Notes under the pieces: generated by a model
Seen by the model: only the letters and a program-made list of their open reading frames with translations
Told to the model about the DNA's origin: nothing
Databases searched by the model: none
Source of the DNA: CAYRFE01 sp964539615
GTDB lineage: Bacteria; Macinerneyibacteriota; Macinerneyibacteria; Macinerneyibacteriales; CAYRFE01
Direction of reading: 5' to 3'
Assembly: GCA_964539615.1 (NCBI GenBank)
Contig: CAZIJP010000151.1
Span: 1-6,328 of the forward strand
Length of the DNA stretch: 6,328 nt
Translations under genes and position numbers: made by a program
In this document: one piece after another, positions 1-6,328 of the stretch
How positions within the stretch are numbered: position 1 is the first letter of the stretch
Layout: the number at the start of each line of letters is the position of its first letter

Positions 1-1311
1 AAAGGATTCTATATTTTACCGAGCGAGCTTTTTGTCAATGTTCTTGCCAAGGCACGCCATGATGCCAATCTCAATGAAACATTGGCCGCGATATTCAGCA
101 CTATTGAAAGTTCTGCAAAAGGAGCCGATAGTGAAGAGAATCTCAAAGGCTTGTTTGATGATCTCGATGTGAATTCTAATAAGCTTGGGGCTACGGTAGA
201 AAAAAGGAATCAGAAATTGGCGAAGCTCTTGGAAGCGATCGGCGATCTGAAGTTGGGCAACTATTACGACAACACGATCGACGCCTTCGGCGATGCCTAT
301 GAGTTTTTGATGACCATGTACGCTGCCAATGCAGGCAAATCAGGCGGTGAATTCTTTACGCCGCAGGAAGTCAGTGAGCTGCTTGCCGAGATCACGACTG
401 TCGGCAAAAAAGAAGTAAACAAGGTGTACGATCCGGCTTGCGGGTCAGGCTCGTTGCTGCTCAAATTCGTCAAGGTACTCGGGAAAGAAAATGTCCGGCA
501 AGGCTTCTTCGGGCAGGAGATCAATCTTACTATCTATAACCTCTGCCGTATTAATATGTTTTTGCACGATATCAATTATAATCACTTTGATATCGCTCAC
601 GGGGACACGCTGATCGATCCCAAACACTGGGATGACGAGCCGTTTGATGCTATCGTTTCTAATCCTCCTTATTCGATCAATTGGGAAGGTGACGCAAATC
701 CCTTGCTGATCAACGACCCGCGCTTTGCACCTGCAGGCGTATTAGCGCCAAAGAGCAAGGCAGATCTGGCATTTACCATGCACATGCTTTCCTGGCTTTC
801 CACGAGCGGTACGGCGGCGATCGTAGAATTTCCCGGTGTGCTCTATCGCGGTGGCGCAGAGCAGAAGATCCGCAAATATCTGGTCGATAATAATTATATC
901 GATACCGTTATACAGCTTCCACCGGATCTGTTCTTCGGCACGACCATTGCGACCTGTATTATTGTGCTTAAAAAAAGCAAGAAGGATAATGAAATCCTTT
1001 TTATAGATGCTTCTGCCGAATTTGTCCGCGGTGGAAATAAAAACAAATTGAGCGATGATAACCGAAATAAAATACTGAATGCGTTTACCAAACGAGCGGA
1101 TATCGAGCATTTCGCACATGTGGTGAGCAATAAAACCATTGCCGAAAACGACTACAACATAGCAGTCTCTTCGTATGTGGCGCAAAAAGACACGCGCGAG
1201 ACAATCGATATTCAGCAGCTCAATTCTGAGATCGCGACTATTGTTGCCCGGCAGAATGAATTACGCACGGCCATTGACGAGATCGTTGCGGATTTGGAAG
1301 GAAGCCGGTAA
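1..1311 (+). CDS. hsdM: Type I restriction-modification DNA methyltransferase subunit HsdM (5' partial)
   Basis: Modification subunit. With HsdS it forms an M2S complex that transfers a methyl group from S-adenosylmethionine to adenine N6 in the target. The frame is open from base 1 to TAA at 1309-1311, giving 436 visible residues. About 80 N-terminal residues are probably missing, judging from a usual length near 520. Seen, numbered from the window start: GGEFFTP (115-121, cofactor-binding region), DPACGSG (144-150, SAM-binding motif I) and NPPY (221-224, catalytic motif IV). Motif I before IV is the gamma N6-adenine order. The first visible residues, GFYILPSELF, and the segments AANAGKSGGEFF, FFGQEIN, ERFAPAGVLAPKSKAD-like and YRGGAEQKIR match remembered EcoR124I HsdM, so type IC is likely. 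The C-terminal helical tail (about 390-436) is where M subunits contact HsdS. The TTG at 82 encodes an internal Leu and is not a start. The stop overlaps the next ATG by one base (TAATG). No damage is seen. Confidence 0.97.
   Translation, partial: KGFYILPSELFVNVLAKARHDANLNETLAAIFSTIESSAKGADSEENLKGLFDDLDVNSNKLGATVEKRNQKLAKLLEAIGDLKLGNYYDNTIDAFGDAYEFLMTMYAANAGKSGGEFFTPQEVSELLAEITTVGKKEVNKVYDPACGSGSLLLKFVKVLGKENVRQGFFGQEINLTIYNLCRINMFLHDINYNHFDIAHGDTLIDPKHWDDEPFDAIVSNPPYSINWEGDANPLLINDPRFAPAGVLAPKSKADLAFTMHMLSWLSTSGTAAIVEFPGVLYRGGAEQKIRKYLVDNNYIDTVIQLPPDLFFGTTIATCIIVLKKSKKDNEILFIDASAEFVRGGNKNKLSDDNRNKILNAFTKRADIEHFAHVVSNKTIAENDYNIAVSSYVAQKDTRETIDIQQLNSEIATIVARQNELRTAIDEIVADLEGSR
1298..1304 (+). 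promoter_or_regulatory. Ribosome binding site for the RhuM-family gene
   Basis: AAGGAAG lies inside the last codons of hsdM. The AAGGA core ends 8 bases before the ATG at 1311. With the TAATG stop/start overlap, this supports the 1311 start and suggests translation coupled to hsdM. Confidence 0.6.
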
Positions 1312-2369
1312 TGAAAGACGGGAAAAAACCATCAAAGAAACAGCTTGCCCGTTCCTCGGCGGCTGAATATCTCACCTATATCTCGGCAGTGGGTGACAAT
1401 CGGCAGAGCCTTGAACTGCGATATGAGAATGAAAACATTTGGATGACGCAAAAAATGATGGCGGAATTGTACGGGGTGACTGTCTCTGCGATCAATCAGC
1501 ATATCAAAACCCTTTTTGATGCGAGCGAACTGGACGCGGCAACTATTAAGCAATACTTAATAGTTCAAAAAGAAGGGGAGCGTGACGTTCAACGATTGGT
1601 GGATCATTATAATCTTCAAGCAATTATTTCGGTCGGTTTTAAGATAGAAAACGAACGGGCGGTTCAGTTTCGTAAGTGGGCGAGAGAAATTGTAAAAGAG
1701 TATACCATCAAGGGCTTTGCGATGGATGATGAGCGTCTGAAGCAGGGCGGCAGTGTTCTTACCAATCGTTTTTTTGAAGAGTTATTGACCCGCATTCGGG
1801 AGATTCGTCTATCGGAAAGAAAGTTTTATCAAAAGATGACCGACATATATGCTACAGCCATTGATTATGATTATTCCGCCGAAGCCACGAAACGATTTTT
1901 TTCAACAGTACAGAACAAACTGCACTGGGCCATACATGGCCGGACAGCTGCTGAAGTTATTGTGTCACGGGCTAATGCTGAAAAAGAACATATGGGGTTA
2001 ACATCCTGGCAAGACGCGCCGGAGGGGAAGATCCAGAAATTTGATGTTTCCATTGCGAAAAATTATCTGACGGAAAGCGAATTAGCGAGCCTTGAGCGTA
2101 TCGTGTCTGCATACCTTGATATTGCCGAAGATATGGCAACGCGGCAGATTCCCATGACGATGGAAGATTGGGAAGAGCGGCTGAATAGATTTATAGCCAT
2201 GACTGACCGCGAAGTGCTGCAGGATGCGGGAAAGGTCACCCACGAACTTGCCAAGGAATTTGCGGAAACCGAATTTGAAAAATACCGCATTACACAGGAC
2301 CGGTTGTTTGAAAGCGATTTTGACCGGTTTGTCAAAAAAATAGAGGATAAAAAGAAGGGGCGATCATGA
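1311..2369 (+). CDS. RhuM-family protein (Virulence_RhuM type) inside the type I RM operon
   Basis: A complete 352-residue soluble protein with no signal peptide or membrane segment. I recognise it as the RhuM family, named after a gene of Salmonella pathogenicity island 3; its biochemical role is not established. Seen: a lysine-rich N-terminus; a likely helix-turn-helix at about 44-70 (WMTQKMMAELYGVTVSAINQ); a family core at about 91-138 (RDVQRLVDHYNLQAIISVGF, then RAVQFRKWA); and a second conserved region at about 160-325, including ERKFYQKMTDIYATAIDYD, FFSTVQNKLHWAIHGRTAAE, GLTSW and IAKNYLTESEL. The C-terminal 30 residues are strongly charged. No Fic motif (HPFxxGNGR), nuclease or methyltransferase motif is seen. 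It overlaps hsdM by 1 base and hsdS by 4 (ATGA), so it is translated as part of the operon. RhuM-type genes recur in type I loci of other bacteria. DNA binding, modulation of RM activity, or an accessory defence role are inferences. The family call is firm; the function is unknown. Confidence 0.9.
   Translation: MKDGKKPSKKQLARSSAAEYLTYISAVGDNRQSLELRYENENIWMTQKMMAELYGVTVSAINQHIKTLFDASELDAATIKQYLIVQKEGERDVQRLVDHYNLQAIISVGFKIENERAVQFRKWAREIVKEYTIKGFAMDDERLKQGGSVLTNRFFEELLTRIREIRLSERKFYQKMTDIYATAIDYDYSAEATKRFFSTVQNKLHWAIHGRTAAEVIVSRANAEKEHMGLTSWQDAPEGKIQKFDVSIAKNYLTESELASLERIVSAYLDIAEDMATRQIPMTMEDWEERLNRFIAMTDREVLQDAGKVTHELAKEFAETEFEKYRITQDRLFESDFDRFVKKIEDKKKGRS
2353..2360 (+). promoter_or_regulatory. 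Ribosome binding site for hsdS
   Basis: AGAAGGGG-like purine run in the end of the RhuM-family gene. It ends 5 bases before the ATG at 2366 and 17 bases before the alternative ATG at 2378, which favours the 2366 start. The match to the consensus is moderate. Confidence 0.5.
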
Positions 2370-3589
2370 ATATACCAATGAACAAGATCGACAAACTGAT
2401 CGCCGAATTTTGCCCTGAAGGAGTAGAGAGGAAGACGTTGGGTGAAATTGGGAAAGTATCTATGTGTAAACGAATATTTAAAAATGAGACATTATCTATT
2501 GGGGATATACCATTTTATAAAATTGGAACTTTCGGCAAACTACCAGATGCTTATATTTCACGAGAAGTCTTTGATGAATATCGCCAAAAGTTCTCTTACC
2601 CCAAAAAGGGAGATGTGCTTTTGTCAGCATCTGGAACAATAGGACGCCGTGTAATTTACAACGGCGAGCCAGCATATTTTCAAGATTCAAATATTATTTG
2701 GATTGATAATGATGAGAGCAAAGTGTTAAATAAATTCTTGTATTACTTGTACGAAATCATTGAATGGAAAACTGAAGGCGGAACAATTCAGCGGCTTTAT
2801 AATGACAATCTGAAGAAAATCAAAATCCCCATCCCCCCCCGTGCCATCCAGGAAGAGATCGTGAAAATTCTGGATACCTTTACGGAGCTTGAGGCGGAGC
2901 TTGAGGCGGAGCTTGAGGCGCGGAAGAAGCAGTATGAGTATTATCGGGATGAGCTGCTGACGTTTGGGGATGAGGTGGAGCGGAAGACGTTGGGGGAGGT
3001 TGGAACACTTATAAGAGGAAACGGCCTACCTAAAACTGATTTTACCGAAAGTGGAGTTGGTTGTATTCATTATGGCCAAATTTATACATACTATGGTACT
3101 TTTACAGATAGAACAAAGTCGTTTGTATCACAAGAGACCGCAAAAAAATTACAAAAAGTTAACAAAAACGATCTGGTAATAACTAATACCAGTGAAAATA
3201 TTGAAGATGTTTGTAAAACAGTTGTTTGGCTCGGTAAAGACGAAATTGTAACTGGGGGGCATGCCTCTATATTTAAGCACAACGAAAATCCAAAATATTT
3301 GGCTTACTATACTCAAACGCAAATGTTTTCTGTTGAAAAAAGAAAATTAGCAAAAGGCACTAAGGTTATCGATGTTTCCGCAAAAGACCTTGCGAAAATA
3401 AAAATCCCCATCCCACCCCTTGCCGAGCAACAACGTATCGTCGCCATTCTCGATAAATTCGATGCCTTAGTGAATGATATTTCGGTCGGTTTGCCTGCTG
3501 AACTCAATGCCCGGCGCAAGCAATACGAATACTACCGAAATAAACTGCTCACCTTCAAACCATTGGAGAAAGCGCATGTCAACCAATAG
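2366..3589 (+). CDS. hsdS: Type I restriction-modification specificity subunit HsdS, two recognition domains
   Basis: This subunit chooses the DNA target for both methylation and restriction. It has 407 residues, the normal length for a two-domain HsdS. Layout: N-terminal entry segment ending VERKTLGE (20-27); TRD1 (about 28-151), which reads one half-site; conserved region 1 with IKIPIPP (152-158), three ELEA units (174-185) and KKQYEYYRDELL (187-198); a second VERKTLGE (204-211); TRD2 (about 212-344); conserved region 2 with IKIPIPP (345-351), AEQQRIVAILDKFDAL and RRKQYEYYRNKLLTF. The conserved regions form the helices that space the TRDs and bind the two HsdM. CR2 closely resembles remembered EcoR124I HsdS, including the GLPAEL stretch; the TRDs do not, so the target cannot be read off. 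The start at 2366 overlaps the previous stop (ATGA) and has the better-placed Shine-Dalgarno; ATG 2378 (MNKIDKLIAE) is a possible alternative. The TRDs are A+T-rich and the central block G-rich. It overlaps hsdR by 14 bases. Confidence 0.97.
   Translation: MNIPMNKIDKLIAEFCPEGVERKTLGEIGKVSMCKRIFKNETLSIGDIPFYKIGTFGKLPDAYISREVFDEYRQKFSYPKKGDVLLSASGTIGRRVIYNGEPAYFQDSNIIWIDNDESKVLNKFLYYLYEIIEWKTEGGTIQRLYNDNLKKIKIPIPPRAIQEEIVKILDTFTELEAELEAELEARKKQYEYYRDELLTFGDEVERKTLGEVGTLIRGNGLPKTDFTESGVGCIHYGQIYTYYGTFTDRTKSFVSQETAKKLQKVNKNDLVITNTSENIEDVCKTVVWLGKDEIVTGGHASIFKHNENPKYLAYYTQTQMFSVEKRKLAKGTKVIDVSAKDLAKIKIPIPPLAEQQRIVAILDKFDALVNDISVGLPAELNARRKQYEYYRNKLLTFKPLEKAHVNQ
2423..2452 (+). repeat. Imperfect direct repeat opening each HsdS half (copy 1; copy 2 at 2975-3004)
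   Basis: The 30 bases coding VERKTLGEIG here recur at 2975-3004 as VERKTLGEVG, with 24 of 30 positions identical by my count, including an exact GGAAGACGTTGGG core. The copies sit immediately before TRD1 and TRD2. This is the internal duplication expected of HsdS and gives homology at which TRDs could be exchanged. Confidence 0.85.
2816..2839 (+). repeat. Direct repeat closing each HsdS half (copy 1; copy 2 at 3395-3418)
   Basis: The 24 bases coding K-IKIPIPP after TRD1 recur after TRD2 at 3395-3418 with 22 of 24 identical. With the 30-base repeats before each TRD, each recognition domain is bracketed by near-identical DNA. One of the two differences (A in copy 2) breaks up the C run that copy 1 carries. 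Confidence 0.85.
2833..2840 (+). repeat. C8 homopolymer tract in hsdS
   Basis: Eight consecutive C encode the end of IPIPPR at residues 155-159, just after TRD1. It is the longest C or G run I noticed in the window. Loss of one C would bring a TGA at 2862-2864 into frame; gain of one would bring a TGA at 2890-2892 into frame. Either would leave only TRD1. Whether the tract varies cannot be told from one sequence. Confidence 0.9.
2885..2920 (+). repeat. Three perfect tandem 12-bp repeats in the HsdS spacer (ELEA x3)
   Basis: The unit GAGCTTGAGGCG occurs at 2885-2896, 2897-2908 and 2909-2920 without a mismatch, in frame, encoding ELEA three times (residues 174-185). The position matches the TAEL repeats of EcoR124I and EcoR124II, where two versus three copies change the gap between the half-sites from 6 to 7 bases. 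From memory, the stretch between the conserved F and RKKQY is 13 residues both here and in EcoR124I, so the spacer length here would equal the short form. Confidence 0.95.
3565..3570 (+). promoter_or_regulatory. Ribosome binding site for hsdR
   Basis: GGAGAA lies inside the end of hsdS, 5 bases before the ATG at 3576 (GGAG is 7 bases away). It supports that start and, with the 14-base overlap, suggests that hsdR translation depends on ribosomes finishing hsdS. Confidence 0.6.
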
Positions 3590-6328
3590 TCGCTACAATC
3601 TCGTCGCGGAAAATCCGCAAAGCACTGTTGTAGCTGAGTATGTGCCTGAAAGCCGCACTGCGAAATCATACCAGAGCGAAGCGGAATTGGAACGTGCTTT
3701 TATTGAGCAATTAAAGTTACAGGCGTATGAATATTTGCCAATTGCTTCCGAGTCCGATCTGGTGCTCAACCTGCGCAAACAACTTGAAAAGCTCAATGAT
3801 TTCACCTTCACTGATACCGAATGGGAACATTTTTTTAAGGGTGAGATCGCCAATCCCAATCAGAGCGTTGCCGATAAAACCGTTACCATACAAGAAGATT
3901 ATATAAAGAATCTTAAAAGAGATGACGGGACCGTCAAAAATGTCTATCTGCTCCGTAAAGATAAGATCCACGAAAATAGCGTGCAGGTGATCAACCAATA
4001 CGCCACTGAAGACGGTCAACGGGCCAATCGCTACGATGTCACGGTACTTGTCAACGGTCTGCCGCTGGTGCATGTCGAGCTTAAACGGCGCGGGGTGGCG
4101 ATTCAGGAAGCCTTCAATCAGATCAACCGCTATCAACGCGAAAGCTTTTGGGCAGGCTCCGGGCTTTTTGAATATGTACAGATTTTTGTCATCTCCAACG
4201 GCACGCACACCAAATACTACAGCAATACCACGCGATCAGAACATATTAAAGAATCTAGCGAGGGTGCAGCCAAAAAAGGCAAACGCACCAGCAACAGCTT
4301 TGAGTTTACGAGTTGGTGGGCGGACGCAATGAATAGGCCCATTACCGACCTTGTGGATTTTGCTAAAACGTTTTTTGCCAAGCACGCGCTTCTCAATATT
4401 CTCACGCGGTATTGCGTATTTACCACGGATAAGCAGCTTTTAGCGATGCGGCCGTATCAGATCGTGGCGACCGAGAAAATCTTAAGTAAAATCGAGGTAA
4501 GCACCAACTATAAAAAACTCGGCACTCTGGAAGCGGGTGGTTATATCTGGCATACCACCGGCTCAGGCAAGACGCTGACCAGCTTCAAGACTGCACAGCT
4601 TGCGAGCAAACTGCCTTATGTTGAAAAAGTGCTTTTCGTGGTCGACCGCAAAGACCTTGATTATCAAACAATGAAAGAATACGACAAGTTTGAGAAGGGC
4701 GCAGCAAACAGCAATTCCAGCACGGCGATATTGAAACGTCAAATTGAAGATCCTAATGCGCATATTATCATCACAACAATTCAAAAACTCGACCGATTTG
4801 TCGGCGGTAACAAAGGACACACCATTTTTGACGGGCATATCGTTATCATCTTTGACGAATGCCACCGTTCGCAGTTCGGCGAAATGCACGCGGCCATTAC
4901 CAAGGCGTTTAAAAAGTATCACCTTTTCGGTTTTACCGGTACGCCGATCTTTGCCGTGAATGCTTCTTCCGGCGGTCGCCCCGATTTCAAGACAACCGAG
5001 CAGGCATTTGGTGATAAATTACATACGTATACTGTTGTGGATGCCATTGCGGATCGAAACGTCTTGCCGTTTAAGGTGGATTATGTTTCCACCGTGCACG
5101 AAGCTGAAGACATTAAAGATAAAAAGGTTAAGGATATCGACCGGGAAGCTGTGCTTGCCGCACCGGAGCGGTTGACAAATATCGTCCGGTATATCTTGGA
5201 GCATTTTGACCAAAAAACAAAACGTAACAGCTTTTATAAACTCAAAGACCGTCGGTTGGCCGGATTTAACTCCATTTTTGCCGTGTCTTCCATTGATGTG
5301 GCGAAAAAATACTATGCTGAATTCAAAAAGCAGCTTGCCGACGTTCCAAGCGATAAGAAACTCAAAATTGCATTGATTTACAGCTTTGGTGTCAACGAAG
5401 AAGAAATTGACGGCGTAGAGGACGAGAACTCCGAAGATACCAGCGGATTAGATCAAAGCTCACGGGATTTTCTGGAGAACGCCATTAAAGACTACAACGC
5501 CATGTTCGGGACTTCGTATGATACCTCTTCAGATAAATTCCAGAATTATTATAAAGATGTCAGCGAGAGAGTGAAGAATCGGGAAGTGGATATTCTCTTG
5601 GTGGTCAATATGTTTTTAACCGGCTTTGACGCGACAACGCTCAATACGTTGTGGGTCGATAAAAACCTTCGTTTACATGGCTTGATGCAGGCGTTTTCGC
5701 GTACCAACCGCATTTTGAACACGGTAAAGACATTCGGCACTATTGTATGCTTCCGTAATCTGGAAGAAGCGACCAATGAATCCATTGCTCTCTTCGGCGA
5801 CAAAGAAGCCGGTGGCCTGGTATTATTAAAATCATTCAACGAATATTACAACGGCTATAAAGAGGGCGAGAAGGAAGTTCGCGGATATGTCAGTTTGATA
5901 GAAGAACTTTTGGAAAAATTCCCGGTTGGCAAAATAATTATCGGAGAACAAAATCAAAAGGATTTTATCCATCTTTACGGCGCGATCTTGCGGGTAAAGA
6001 ACATCCTTGTTACGTTTGACGAATTCATCGGCAAGGAAATTCTAAGCGAACGGGATGTTCAGGATTATCACAGCGCTTACATTGATATCTATAACGAGTT
6101 CCGCAAGACAGTAGACGGTGAAAAAGAAAATGTTAACGATGATCTCGTGTTTGAAATGGAGCTGATCAAGCAGATTGAGATCAATATTGATTATATTATA
6201 GGGCTTGTAAAGAGATACCACGAAGACCATATAAAGAACCACGAACTGCTTGTAGATATTAATAAGGCGATCGCCTCAAGCATTGAATTACGCAACAAAA
6301 AAGAACTCATTATCCAGTTTATCTCTTC
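3576..6328 (+). CDS. hsdR: Type I restriction endonuclease/translocase subunit HsdR (3' partial)
   Basis: Motor and nuclease subunit: bound to M2S at an unmethylated target, it pumps DNA using ATP and cuts at a distance. The frame is open from ATG 3576 to the window end: 917 complete codons with no stop. Some 110-125 C-terminal residues should lie outside, taking EcoR124I HsdR (about 1,040) as guide. Nuclease domain (about 1-260): D154, E168-L-K170 and Q182-x3-Y186, the PD-(D/E)xK set plus QxxxY with EcoR124I-like spacing. SF2 helicase lobe 1: TTGSGKT Walker A (327-333, K332), FDECH box (426-430), FTGTP motif III (453-457). Lobe 2: LTGFDA motif V near 681-686 and QAFSRTNR motif VI (705-712). 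The remainder is the helical C-terminal region that docks on M2S. Stretches such as RYDVTVLVNGLPLV, GVAIQEAFNQI, VVDRKDLDYQTMKEY and DECHRSQFGE place it in the type IC group. The start overlaps hsdS by 14 bases. Confidence 0.97.
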   Translation, partial: MSTNSRYNLVAENPQSTVVAEYVPESRTAKSYQSEAELERAFIEQLKLQAYEYLPIASESDLVLNLRKQLEKLNDFTFTDTEWEHFFKGEIANPNQSVADKTVTIQEDYIKNLKRDDGTVKNVYLLRKDKIHENSVQVINQYATEDGQRANRYDVTVLVNGLPLVHVELKRRGVAIQEAFNQINRYQRESFWAGSGLFEYVQIFVISNGTHTKYYSNTTRSEHIKESSEGAAKKGKRTSNSFEFTSWWADAMNRPITDLVDFAKTFFAKHALLNILTRYCVFTTDKQLLAMRPYQIVATEKILSKIEVSTNYKKLGTLEAGGYIWHTTGSGKTLTSFKTAQLASKLPYVEKVLFVVDRKDLDYQTMKEYDKFEKGAANSNSSTAILKRQIEDPNAHIIITTIQKLDRFVGGNKGHTIFDGHIVIIFDECHRSQFGEMHAAITKAFKKYHLFGFTGTPIFAVNASSGGRPDFKTTEQAFGDKLHTYTVVDAIADRNVLPFKVDYVSTVHEAEDIKDKKVKDIDREAVLAAPERLTNIVRYILEHFDQKTKRNSFYKLKDRRLAGFNSIFAVSSIDVAKKYYAEFKKQLADVPSDKKLKIALIYSFGVNEEEIDGVEDENSEDTSGLDQSSRDFLENAIKDYNAMFGTSYDTSSDKFQNYYKDVSERVKNREVDILLVVNMFLTGFDATTLNTLWVDKNLRLHGLMQAFSRTNRILNTVKTFGTIVCFRNLEEATNESIALFGDKEAGGLVLLKSFNEYYNGYKEGEKEVRGYVSLIEELLEKFPVGKIIIGEQNQKDFIHLYGAILRVKNILVTFDEFIGKEILSERDVQDYHSAYIDIYNEFRKTVDGEKENVNDDLVFEMELIKQIEINIDYIIGLVKRYHEDHIKNHELLVDINKAIASSIELRNKKELIIQFIS

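Noticed and set aside
742..1185. 147-codon antisense open frame within hsdM
   Set aside because: It lies entirely opposite a strongly conserved methyltransferase coding region and its translation resembles no family I know.
82..1311. TTG at 82 as the start of hsdM
   Set aside because: The frame is open back to base 1, and the upstream residues (GFYILPSELF...) are typical HsdM sequence, so the gene is cut by the window edge and this TTG is an internal Leu.
1311..2369. RhuM-family protein as a Fic/Doc toxin
   Set aside because: Some Fic-associated proteins share a RhuM-like region, but no HPFxxGNGR-type catalytic motif is visible here.
3142..3148. A7 run in hsdS TRD2, and similar 7-base A or T runs at 1896-1902, 2334-2340 and 3830-3836
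   Set aside because: Runs of seven A or T are expected by chance in A+T-rich coding sequence and are spread over several genes. Nothing marks them as switches.
2378..3589. ATG 2378 as the hsdS start
   Set aside because: It gives the common MNKIDKLIAE beginning, but the purine-rich site is 17 bases away. ATG 2366 has better spacing and forms the ATGA overlap. It remains possible.
3717..4208. 163-codon antisense open frame within hsdR
   Set aside because: It is antisense to the HsdR nuclease domain, whose catalytic residues are all intact in the + frame. It is a shadow of that coding sequence.
4036..4332. 98-codon + strand frame overlapping hsdR
   Set aside because: It is an alternate frame inside the conserved nuclease-to-helicase region of hsdR, with low-complexity Arg/Ala-rich composition and no Shine-Dalgarno.
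3576..6328. Possible frameshift or decay in hsdR
   Set aside because: Reading the frame codon by codon from 3576 to the window end showed no stop, and all helicase and nuclease motifs fall in one frame.

Overview
The window is an internal slice of a bacterial type I restriction-modification operon. All genes lie on the + strand, packed end to end, and both window ends fall inside coding sequence. In order: the 3' part of hsdM (adenine methyltransferase subunit, N-terminus outside the window); a complete RhuM-family gene; a complete hsdS (DNA specificity subunit with two target recognition domains); and hsdR (motor/endonuclease subunit, C-terminus outside the window). No gene-free stretch exists: stops and starts overlap by 1, 4 and 14 bases. 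No promoter, terminator, RNA gene, CRISPR array or insertion sequence is visible.

HsdM, HsdR and the HsdS conserved regions all resemble EcoR124I (type IC), judged against remembered sequences because no alignment could be run. The encoded enzyme should follow the usual scheme. An M2S complex methylates adenines in a two-part target read by the two HsdS domains. HsdR joins to form R2M2S, which translocates DNA with an SF2 motor and cuts through a PD-(D/E)xK nuclease domain. Every catalytic motif checked in HsdM and HsdR is present, and no gene here is broken.

The parts worth a second look are these. First, a RhuM-family gene of unknown function sits between hsdM and hsdS and is tightly overlapped by both. 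Second, three perfect 12-bp repeats in the HsdS spacer form the kind of array whose copy number sets recognition-gap length in EcoR124I versus EcoR124II. Third, a run of eight C in hsdS would truncate the protein after the first recognition domain if it slipped. Fourth, hsdS is a compositional mosaic: A+T-rich recognition domains surround a G-rich central block.

The host cannot be identified. Base composition looks moderate (mid-forties % G+C by eye, not counted), Shine-Dalgarno-like sites precede the internal genes, and the system type is widespread in Proteobacteria, Bacteroidota and Firmicutes. Type I loci move horizontally, so they say little about the host.
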